Positions 34,193 to 41,734 of a DNA stretch of 64,000 nt are shown here, piece after piece. The position numbers and the translations under genes were made by a program. Each line of letters starts with the position of its first letter. Position 1 is the stretch's first letter. Origin of the DNA: an uncultured Christensenellaceae bacterium (GTDB taxonomy: Bacteria > Bacillota > Clostridia > Christensenellales > Borkfalkiaceae); the NCBI GenBank assembly GCA_910587825.1, contig CAJUNJ010000004.1, forward strand, positions 1 through 64,000, given 5' to 3'. The notes under the pieces are model-generated. The model did not search any database and was not told where the DNA came from. It saw only the letters and a list, made by a program, of their open reading frames with translations.

Positions 34193-36160
34193 ATGTTTGT
34201 CGAAAAGGAACAAATTTTAAAAGCTAAAACGAAACTTGGTGATAGAAACGCAGATTTAATTGCAGAGTTATTGCAGTTAGAAAAATATGACGCAATAAAT
34301 AAAAAGGCTTTATGTCCTTGGCATAACGAAGATACGCCGAGTTTTATTTATAACCCCAAAACATTCCAATTCCACTGTTTTGGGTGCTCAAAGAACACAG
34401 ATATTATTGACGCTTATATGTACACCGGAATGACTTATCTTGAAGCTTTGCAACAGTTATTTAAGGAAGCGAAGATACAGTACTCATTCGGCGAAAAAGG
34501 CGTTAAAACAAAATACCAATATAGATATCCAAAAGCAGAACCGTTAAACGATAAGGAGCACACTTATAAGTATCTTGCGCAACGCTGCATTTCAAAAGAG
34601 ACTGTTGACTTGCTCGATGTACGAGAGGATGCCCAAGGAAATATCAGTTTTAATTATTACGATACAAACGATGTTTTGTGTTTGGTAAAGTACAGACCAT
34701 CACACAAAATAGATAAGAACAAGGGCGAAGTAAAAGCTTGGTGCCAAAAAGACGCTGATACTACTCCTCTGCTGTTTAATATGAACCGCATCAACATAAC
34801 TGCACCGCTTCTCATTTGCGAAGGTGAAATTGACTGTATGGCGGCGGTTGAAGCTGGATACACAAATGCGGTTTCAGTTCCGCTCGGCGCTCAGAATTAT
34901 GGCTGGATTGAGGAAAACTTCGATTGGCTGGAACAATTCGATAACATAATTATTTGTGCTGACAACGACGAAGCTGGAACTAAGATGCAAAAGGAATGTG
35001 TCTTCAGGCTCGGTTCTTGGAGAACAAAGTTTATCGACATCCCTCGCTATCACTACGATGCGGAGAAAGATAAACAGATACCTATGAAAGACCTCAACCA
35101 CGTTCTCTACTATGAGGGCAAGCAAGCGGTCTTAGATTTAATACATAATGCAAAAGACTCACCAGTAGATAGCGTTGCCGACTTTGCAGATATAACTAAT
35201 GTTGATTTAGATGAACTTGATGGTATCAAAACAGGAATTCCAGAAATTGACAAGCGTTTAATGCGATTATTTTATGGCACATTCACTATTGTAACTGGCG
35301 TAAACGGTAGTGGAAAATCTTCCTTCTTATCTCAGTTGATATGCAATGCAATAGACGATGATAAAAATGCTTTCCTCTACTCGGGCGAATTACCCAACTT
35401 CCAAAGTAAAAACTGGGTTAACTACATATTAGCTGGACAGCGCAATGTCAAAGAATATTGCTCAAACGGTGCGACTTATTGGAAAGTAACTCCTGAAGCA
35501 CAGAAAGCAATAAATGACTACTACCGCGGACGACTCTTCATTTATAAGGATGGCTACAACCACAAGGTCGATACAATTCTAAAATCTATGGAAGATACGA
35601 CTCGCAAATATGGTTGCAAACTCCACATCATAGATAACTTAACATCAGTTGATTTGGAAGCGAACGAAAACACAAAATACCAGAAACAAGAAGAATTTGT
35701 AACAAGACTTATTGATTTCGCTAAGAAATTTAATGTTGCCGTTGTACTTGTTGTCCACCCCCATAAAATCGAAACAATGCGTAGATTAAGCAAGATGGAC
35801 ATTCAAGGCATATCTGCCATTATAGACCTTGCCCATAGGATATTAAGCTTGTACAGAGTAACCAGCGCAGACCATATTGGTGAGCCGAAACGAAACGGCG
35901 CAGGCTGGTTTAAAGAGCCTATCCCTTACGATGTTATCTGCGATATTTTAAAGGACAGATTGCTCGGATTTGAGGGTAGCTCGGCTGGATTATACTACGA
36001 TAGACCGAGCAGAAGGTTCTTTGTGGATGAAGCATCATTAGACAAGAATTACAAGTGGGATACAACGAACTACTCCTCCCCATTACCGTTCCCTCCCCAA
36101 CAATTACTTCAATATGATGCCGAAGAAATTTACGGTAACAGAATTACTGGAGAACAATAA
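34193..36160 (+). CDS. Bifunctional DNA primase-helicase (T7 gp4 type)
   Basis: This 655-residue protein joins priming and replicative helicase functions. The N-terminal zinc site is C41-P-W-H44 with C62 and C65 (FHCFGC). The Toprim domain has EGEID at 210-214 and ADNDEAG near 257. The C-terminal RecA-like helicase has Walker A GVNGSGKS at 369-376, a LHIIDNLTSVD Walker B region and a VVLVVHPHK motif. A perfect AAGGAGG site precedes the ATG. Its stop overlaps the start of the polymerase gene, so the replisome parts are co-translated. Confidence 0.93.
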   Translation: MFVEKEQILKAKTKLGDRNADLIAELLQLEKYDAINKKALCPWHNEDTPSFIYNPKTFQFHCFGCSKNTDIIDAYMYTGMTYLEALQQLFKEAKIQYSFGEKGVKTKYQYRYPKAEPLNDKEHTYKYLAQRCISKETVDLLDVREDAQGNISFNYYDTNDVLCLVKYRPSHKIDKNKGEVKAWCQKDADTTPLLFNMNRINITAPLLICEGEIDCMAAVEAGYTNAVSVPLGAQNYGWIEENFDWLEQFDNIIICADNDEAGTKMQKECVFRLGSWRTKFIDIPRYHYDAEKDKQIPMKDLNHVLYYEGKQAVLDLIHNAKDSPVDSVADFADITNVDLDELDGIKTGIPEIDKRLMRLFYGTFTIVTGVNGSGKSSFLSQLICNAIDDDKNAFLYSGELPNFQSKNWVNYILAGQRNVKEYCSNGATYWKVTPEAQKAINDYYRGRLFIYKDGYNHKVDTILKSMEDTTRKYGCKLHIIDNLTSVDLEANENTKYQKQEEFVTRLIDFAKKFNVAVVLVVHPHKIETMRRLSKMDIQGISAIIDLAHRILSLYRVTSADHIGEPKRNGAGWFKEPIPYDVICDILKDRLLGFEGSSAGLYYDRPSRRFFVDEASLDKNYKWDTTNYSSPLPFPPQQLLQYDAEEIYGNRITGEQ

Positions 36161-39100
36161 TGAAAACTTATTGCAACTATCATTGCCATAAGGAGTACAC
36201 AAACGTAAAGATTTCCGATAGTGTTGCGAAATTAACACAATACGCAGACCGAGCCTTAGAGCTCGGTCACGGAATACTTTCGTCTATGGAACACGGTTGG
36301 CAAGGCAACTATTATGAAACGGTTAGGCTGGCGAAAGAAAAAGGTTTAAAGCCAGTCATCGGTGCCGAAGCTTACTGGGTAAGAGATAGGTTTGAAAAAG
36401 ATAACAGCAATTGTCACATTTACTTAGGAGCTAAAAATGAAAATGGTCGGCAAGCCATAAATGATATTATTTCGGAAGCAAATCTTACAGGCTTTTATAG
36501 GCAAGCGAGAATAGACTTACCCCTCATCTTATCTCTCCCCAAAGATGATGTAATCATAACTACTGCTTGTTTAGCCTATTGGAAGTATCAAGACATTGAT
36601 GAAATAACAAAAGAGTTTGCCAAACATTTCGGTAAGAATTTCTTCTTAGAAGTGCAGTATCACAACACAGACTCGCAACGAGCTATCAATAAGCACATTT
36701 TGAAACTGCATAATGAGCTCAAAATTCCTTTAATTATGGGATGCGATAGTCACTACATACATAGCAATCAAGCACAAAATAGAACCGATTTCTTATTCTC
36801 GAAAGGTATTGAATATCCTGACGAGGAAGGTTGGTATCTCGATTATCCAAATGGCGACGAGGCTTACGATAGATTTGCAAGACAATGTGTTTTAAGCCAT
36901 ACAGAGATTAACGATGCCATAGACAATACTCAGGTATTTATGGATGTCGAAGAATATGATAGTCCAATTTTTAACACAGACATTAAGATGCCGTCCCTCT
37001 ATCCTACATACACTCAGGAACAAAAAAATGAGGAATATAAAAAGTTGGTTTGGCAGGGATGGTCGGAATACAAAGATAAAGTTCCTAAAGATAAATGGGA
37101 ATTTTATGAAAGTGAAATCAACAAAGAAATACAAACCGTAGTCGATACGAAGATGGCTGACTACTTCATCGACAACTACTATATCATAAGACAAGGGAAA
37201 GCGAACGGCGGTTGGCTCACGAAAACCGGCAGAGGTTCTGCCGTAAGTTTCATAACGAATATGCTACTCGGCTTCACCGAAGTTGATAGAATCGCCGCTA
37301 AAGTTCATATGTATCCAGAGCGTTTTATGAGCGCAACGAGAATACTACAAAGTGGCTCCTTGCCCGATATAGACTTCAACTGCGCACCCGTAGAACCATT
37401 CGCCAGAGGGCAACAGCAAGTTTTAGGTGAAGACCACGCCTATCCTATGGTTGCGTATGGCACAATGCAAAAATCCGCTGCGTGGAAATTGTATGCAAAA
37501 TCTCAAGGTATTACTTTTGAAATTGCGAACGCCGTTTCTGACCAGCTAAAAAAATATGAAACAGCAGTTAAGCACGCATCCGAAGATGATAAAGACTCAA
37601 TTGATGTGTTTGAGTACATCGATAAGGAGTTTCACGAAATATATGCAAAAAGCAAAGATTATCTTGGCTTAATAACTTCGTGGAGTATAGCCCCCTGTTC
37701 TTACTTGCTGTATGCGGGAAGCATACGTAAAGAAATCGGCTTGGTAAAAATTAAAGACCACATCTGTTGTTTAATGGATGGTCACTGGGCTGAAGCCTGC
37801 CACTTCCTTAAAAATGACTTATTAAAGGTTTCGGTTGTTGACGGTATATATAGAATTTATCATCGTATCGGGAAAGAACCGCCGACAGTGCAAGAGCTGT
37901 TGGCTCAATGCCCCCCTACTGACCCCGCTTGGGACATCTACAAAAAAGGTTGCACAATAGGTATCAATCAATGTGAACAGACTGGTACAGCTTCAAGGGT
38001 TGCTAAATATGCGCCGAGAAATATATCGGAACTTGGAGCTTTCGTTGCAGCGATTCGCCCCGGATTTAAGTCGATGTACAAATCGTTTGAAAGTAGACAG
38101 CCTTTTGCTTATGGCATCAAAGCGTTTGACAATTTGATACAGACGGACGAAATGCCGAACAGCTTCCTACTCTATCAGGAGCAAGAAATGGCGGCGCTGA
38201 ACTATGCTGGAATTGACATGAGCGACTGCTACACGGCAATAAAGAATATAGCCAAAAAGCGTGCTGATAAAGTACTTGCTTATAAGGACAAGTTCACACA
38301 AGGCTTTGCCAAAACAATTGTAGCTAACGAGGGCAAAACCGAAAAGGAAGCAAACGAGTTAGCTCAGAATTTGTGGCAGATAATTGAAGACTCGGCGAGA
38401 TATTCATTTAATGCTTCACACTCCTACTGTGTCGCGTTGGATAGTTTGTACGGGGCTTGGTTAAAAGCTCATCATCCGCTTGAATTCTATGAGGTATTGA
38501 TAACCTTGTCGGAAGAAAAAGGCGATAAAGATAAAATGAACGCTTTAAAGGCTGAGGCGGAAGATTACTTTGGAATTAAATTCCCTCCTTTTCGCTTCGG
38601 ACAAGATAACCGTTCAATTAAATGCAACAACGAAACAAATACAATCGTCAACTCGATTGGCGCGATAAAAGGCTATGGCTCAACTATCGGTGCTATTTTA
38701 TATGATTGCAGTCTTCAAAACTTTAAATACTTTATTGACGTTTTGCAATTTCTTGATGTTAAAGCAGTAAAAGCGGCAAAAGTTCGTCCTTTAATATGTA
38801 TTGACTATTTCAACCAATATGGGAATATTAACGAACTCCTCACTATCCTTGACACTTGGGAATTCTTTAAACAAGGTGAAGCTAAGACGCTTCGTAAAGA
38901 TAAGGTTACCTCTCCTATATTGCAAGAAATACTTAAAAGAAATTGCAGTAGCTTGAATAAAGACGGGTCGGAGTCGGCATCTTTCAAAGTCAACGATAAA
39001 GCAATGCAGTGCCTTTATGATTTTGAAACCTACATAAAAAACAATCCGCTGGAAGACATCTCAATGAAACAAAGAATTGACTACACAATGGAAATTCTCG

Positions 39101-39384
39101 GCTACACAGATGTCGTTACTGGTAAGGAATGTGACCGACGCAGACTTCTCATAAATGACTGCATAGCAATTCCCGATAAGCAAGGTAAAATATGGGCTTA
39201 CAGAATTGGTACACGGAGCTTAGGAAGCGGTAAGACAGCTCGATTGACTGTCAGAGATAATGTATATCAAGCTAACCCTCTTGCTGTCGGCGACATAATA
39301 TATGCCGCCGAATTATTCAAAAATCAGAGTGGTTACTGGTATCTAATCAAGTACAACATAGAACACAAGGAGAAATTATGGTAA
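36160..39384 (+). CDS. DNA polymerase III alpha subunit (DnaE-like) of the element
   Basis: The 1074-residue protein is a C-family polymerase. The N-terminal PHP domain has YHCHKEYT with the H-x-H pair. The palm has KTGRGSAVSF near residue 355 and PDID with the catalytic aspartates D403 and D405, and the fingers and finger-helix region follows (SFNASHSYCVALDS near 750). The C-terminal part has a weak OB-like end. It is well diverged from chromosomal DnaE and carried beside the element's primase-helicase, so the element probably replicates largely on its own. No clamp or clamp loader gene is seen; the host's would be needed. Confidence 0.92.
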   Translation: MKTYCNYHCHKEYTNVKISDSVAKLTQYADRALELGHGILSSMEHGWQGNYYETVRLAKEKGLKPVIGAEAYWVRDRFEKDNSNCHIYLGAKNENGRQAINDIISEANLTGFYRQARIDLPLILSLPKDDVIITTACLAYWKYQDIDEITKEFAKHFGKNFFLEVQYHNTDSQRAINKHILKLHNELKIPLIMGCDSHYIHSNQAQNRTDFLFSKGIEYPDEEGWYLDYPNGDEAYDRFARQCVLSHTEINDAIDNTQVFMDVEEYDSPIFNTDIKMPSLYPTYTQEQKNEEYKKLVWQGWSEYKDKVPKDKWEFYESEINKEIQTVVDTKMADYFIDNYYIIRQGKANGGWLTKTGRGSAVSFITNMLLGFTEVDRIAAKVHMYPERFMSATRILQSGSLPDIDFNCAPVEPFARGQQQVLGEDHAYPMVAYGTMQKSAAWKLYAKSQGITFEIANAVSDQLKKYETAVKHASEDDKDSIDVFEYIDKEFHEIYAKSKDYLGLITSWSIAPCSYLLYAGSIRKEIGLVKIKDHICCLMDGHWAEACHFLKNDLLKVSVVDGIYRIYHRIGKEPPTVQELLAQCPPTDPAWDIYKKGCTIGINQCEQTGTASRVAKYAPRNISELGAFVAAIRPGFKSMYKSFESRQPFAYGIKAFDNLIQTDEMPNSFLLYQEQEMAALNYAGIDMSDCYTAIKNIAKKRADKVLAYKDKFTQGFAKTIVANEGKTEKEANELAQNLWQIIEDSARYSFNASHSYCVALDSLYGAWLKAHHPLEFYEVLITLSEEKGDKDKMNALKAEAEDYFGIKFPPFRFGQDNRSIKCNNETNTIVNSIGAIKGYGSTIGAILYDCSLQNFKYFIDVLQFLDVKAVKAAKVRPLICIDYFNQYGNINELLTILDTWEFFKQGEAKTLRKDKVTSPILQEILKRNCSSLNKDGSESASFKVNDKAMQCLYDFETYIKNNPLEDISMKQRIDYTMEILGYTDVVTGKECDRRRLLINDCIAIPDKQGKIWAYRIGTRSLGSGKTARLTVRDNVYQANPLAVGDIIYAAELFKNQSGYWYLIKYNIEHKEKLW

Positions 39385-39464
39385 ATAAGTTTCCTCTGAT
39401 ATATCAAATAAATATCCCAACTACTGGGTCGGTGAGCAAAGGCGCACTCAGCGTCGTGGGTTGA
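39378..39464 (+). CDS. 28-residue micro-ORF after the polymerase gene
   Basis: A strong AAGGAGAAATT precedes an ATG that overlaps the polymerase stop, and the frame runs 28 codons (MVNKFPLIYQINIPTTGSVS...) before TGA. It could be a real small protein, a leader peptide, or the remains of a deleted gene. The 135 bp after it hold no gene. Confidence 0.4.
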   Translation: MVNKFPLIYQINIPTTGSVSKGALSVVG

Positions 39465-39599
39465 CATCCTTTATTGCGCAATGGTGATTAAAATATCCGT
39501 AAAGTCTTGATAGAAATTGCGTTGCAAAGTCAATTGTGGCACGGGTAGCCATCAAGACATCCTTGATAAATGAGTAAAAACATTTATTAAGGAGAATTT
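39465..39599 (+). other. Noncoding gap with an inverted repeat
   Basis: This 135-bp gap lies between the micro-ORF and the PP-loop gene. It holds GTCTTGAT (39504-39511) and its exact complement ATCAAGAC (39551-39558), with partial pairing between. It may be a structured leader of the downstream gene. I see no promoter with good spacing. Confidence 0.4.
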
Positions 39600-40331
39600 A
39601 TGAGATATATCGCAAGCTGTAGCTGTGGCAAGGATAGTCTTGCTATGGTCTACAAAATCATAGAAGAACAACTCCCTCTCGATGAAATCGTATTTTATGA
39701 TACGGGAATGGAGTTTCAATCAATTTATAACAACTGGAATAAATTAACTAACTACGCTCAACAGCGTGGGATAAAATGTGTAACCCTTCATCCAAAGTGT
39801 CCGTTCTTATACTCAATGTTTGAGCAACCGCATAAGTCGCGAAAAGACGGCATTGTGAGATACGGATACTCTTGGTGCGGCGGGCGTTGCCGTTGGGGTA
39901 CAAGTGAAAAATTAAAAGCGATTGATAAGTATTGCGAACAGCAAGATACAATTTGCTATATAGGCATTGCTGTAGACGAAGTTCAAAGGCTCCAAAAAGA
40001 ACGAAAGCCATACAAACGCTTTCCTCTTGCTGATTGGAATATGACGGAAGCTGACTGCCTACAATATTGTCGCAAACACGATATTGGATGGATTGAGAAA
40101 TGCCGAACTGGTTATATCGACCTCTACTCCATTCTCGACAGAGTTTCTTGCTGGTGCTGTGCCAATAAAAATCATTGGGAACTTTACAACTATTGGAAAT
40201 ATCTCCCCGAATATTGGGACAAGCTCAAAGACTTGCAACGCAAAGCACAACGCCCATTCAATAAATATACGATATTTGAGTTTGAAGAGCGTTTTAACAA
40301 TGGATATGTTCCAACTCATCGTAAAAAATAA
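39600..40331 (+). CDS. PAPS-reductase-like PP-loop ATPase
   Basis: The 243-residue protein starts with SCSCGKDSLAMVYKI, a PP-loop that binds ATP and is found in PAPS reductases, tRNA thiolases and DndC-like proteins. Cysteine pairs (SWCGGRCRWG near residue 90 and CWCCANKNHW near 180) suggest a bound metal or Fe-S cluster. The C-terminal WELYNYW element is typical of phage PAPS-reductase-family proteins, whose role is not settled. True sulfate reduction is unlikely without the rest of the pathway; nucleic-acid modification is a reasonable guess. An AAGGAG site precedes the ATG. Confidence 0.83.
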   Translation: MRYIASCSCGKDSLAMVYKIIEEQLPLDEIVFYDTGMEFQSIYNNWNKLTNYAQQRGIKCVTLHPKCPFLYSMFEQPHKSRKDGIVRYGYSWCGGRCRWGTSEKLKAIDKYCEQQDTICYIGIAVDEVQRLQKERKPYKRFPLADWNMTEADCLQYCRKHDIGWIEKCRTGYIDLYSILDRVSCWCCANKNHWELYNYWKYLPEYWDKLKDLQRKAQRPFNKYTIFEFEERFNNGYVPTHRKK

Positions 40332-40341
40332 GGAGAATTAA

Positions 40342-40491
40342 ATGATAACAACTTGTTTAATTATTACTGCTTGGACGGCTGGTATGCCTCTCTGGGCATC
40401 TGTTACTGTAACTGTTCTCGCCGGCGTACGTTTCTTTTTTAAATGTTTGGTAAGTTCAATCAAGTTTGCGCAGGATAACGTCAAGGGCTAA
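40342..40491 (+). CDS. Small membrane protein, 49 residues
   Basis: An AAGGAG site 5 nt upstream supports this short gene. The product has a hydrophobic segment over about residues 5-32 (LIITAWTAGMPLWASVTVTV) and a basic end, so it is probably a single-pass membrane peptide. No family is recognised. Confidence 0.55.
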   Translation: MITTCLIITAWTAGMPLWASVTVTVLAGVRFFFKCLVSSIKFAQDNVKG

Positions 40492-40495
40492 AAAT

Positions 40496-40807
40496 ATGGA
40501 TAGCATTTTGAAACTTGTAATGTTTTCTCGCGAGCATCCTGACTTAGAGCTTTACAAAAAGTTCGCCGAGTCAGTTACCATCGAGGGTAGCAATAAATAC
40601 GAGAAAGCAGTTGAAGAATCGAAAATTAACTATTTGAAACTTTTATGCACTAAAAGCACAATGACCGACAAGGAAGTACTTGACTCATATAAGTTCTCAA
40701 AAAAATATGAGTTTTTAGTAATGGCTCGCGAATATAAAAAGCTTGCTAAAAAAGTTTTAAAGTACGGCAAAAAAGTTCTGAGGATTAAAAAGAGGTCAAA
40801 GCATTGA
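40496..40807 (+). CDS. Basic element protein of unknown function
   Basis: The ATG at 40496 (MDSILKLVMFSREHP) is preferred to an in-frame upstream start that overlaps the small membrane gene. The 103-residue helical product ends in a strongly basic tail (KKVLKYGKKVLRIKKRSKH), as in nucleic-acid-binding proteins. It overlaps the next gene by 4 nt. Confidence 0.55.
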   Translation: MDSILKLVMFSREHPDLELYKKFAESVTIEGSNKYEKAVEESKINYLKLLCTKSTMTDKEVLDSYKFSKKYEFLVMAREYKKLAKKVLKYGKKVLRIKKRSKH

Positions 40808-41310
40808 AACAAATTCTCATAATAAATGGCTCTGGCGGCGTCGGCAAAGACACTTTTGTGGACTTGCTTGGGAAATTCGTCCCAGTGATACACGACAGTA
40901 TTGTGAACCCTACTAAGGTTCTTGCCAAACAACTTGGTTGGGATGGCAAAAAAGATGAAAGAGACCGCAAGTTTCTTGCTGAACTCAAATCTTTAATTGA
41001 CGAATACAACAACTATAATTATAAGGAAATGGAAAACTTAATGTCTTCCTTCCTCTCAGGCAACTTAAACTGCGACTTGCTTTGTATCGATATGAGAGAA
41101 AAATATCAGATTGAAAGAGCAAAAAAAGAGTTTGGTGCTAAGACGGTTTTGGTAACAAGAAACTCTGTTGAACACATAACTTCGAACCACGCGGACGCGG
41201 ATGTCTTTAATGTAAACTACGATTACCATATACATAACGATGGGTCATTAGATGACCTCAAAGAAACAGCAAGAAAATTTAAGGAGCAACTCGAAAATGA
41301 GCAAGAATAA
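40804..41310 (+). CDS. Deoxynucleoside monophosphate kinase-like P-loop protein
   Basis: The 168-residue protein has a P-loop (NGSGGVGKDTF, residues 8-18) and a C-terminal lid region with VLVTRNSVEH, like the phage dNMP kinases of the T4 gp1 type. These supply dNTP precursors. The start is a TTG after an AGAGGT site. It lies beside ribonucleotide reductase, fitting a dNTP-supply module. The nucleotide specificity cannot be told. Confidence 0.75.
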   Translation: MKQILIINGSGGVGKDTFVDLLGKFVPVIHDSIVNPTKVLAKQLGWDGKKDERDRKFLAELKSLIDEYNNYNYKEMENLMSSFLSGNLNCDLLCIDMREKYQIERAKKEFGAKTVLVTRNSVEHITSNHADADVFNVNYDYHIHNDGSLDDLKETARKFKEQLENEQE

Positions 41311-41734
41311 AATCGATAGTTTTAAAGGCAAATACTTCTTCCTGAGCAACTTTTATGAGCGAAGGATTATTTGTTTCGGGATGGCATTTAAAAACAACGA
41401 AGCCGCTTTCCAAGCTATGAAATGCCCCGAGCGGATGAAGGAATTTTGTTCCCTCTCCGCCTCTGAGGCTAAGGCTCTTGGCAGAAAAGTTCAACTTCGT
41501 TCAGATTGGGAAGAAGTTAAAGAAGATATTATGTATAGCGTATGTTATGCTAAGTTCGCCCAAAACGCTGATTTGGGGCAAAGGCTCATCAACACTGGTG
41601 AGGCTGAACTGGTAGAAGGAAACGACTGGGGCGATACCACTTGGGGTGTCTGCAACGGCGTGGGTGAAAATAAACTCGGAAAAATTCTTATGAGATTACG
41701 ATTAACATTAAGGAGCTACAATGAAAGTAATTAA
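41297..41734 (+). CDS. NADAR-family protein (YbiA-like)
   Basis: The 145-residue NADAR domain has FLSNFYERRI near residue 12, NNEAAFQAMKCPE near 35, SEAKALGRKVQLRSDWEEVK near 59 and a WGDTTWGVCNG motif near 112. NADAR proteins are N-glycosidases acting on ADP-ribosyl compounds, and some reverse ADP-ribosylation of guanine in DNA made by DarT toxins. In a mobile element this suggests protection from a host defence. The ATG at 41297 is chosen; a longer reading overlaps the kinase gene. Confidence 0.85.
   Translation: MSKNKIDSFKGKYFFLSNFYERRIICFGMAFKNNEAAFQAMKCPERMKEFCSLSASEAKALGRKVQLRSDWEEVKEDIMYSVCYAKFAQNADLGQRLINTGEAELVEGNDWGDTTWGVCNGVGENKLGKILMRLRLTLRSYNESN

Noticed and set aside
39465..39599. 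tRNA gene in the gap after the polymerase gene
   Set aside because: A GGGTTGACATCC stretch recalls a T-loop, but no acceptor or anticodon stem can be built.
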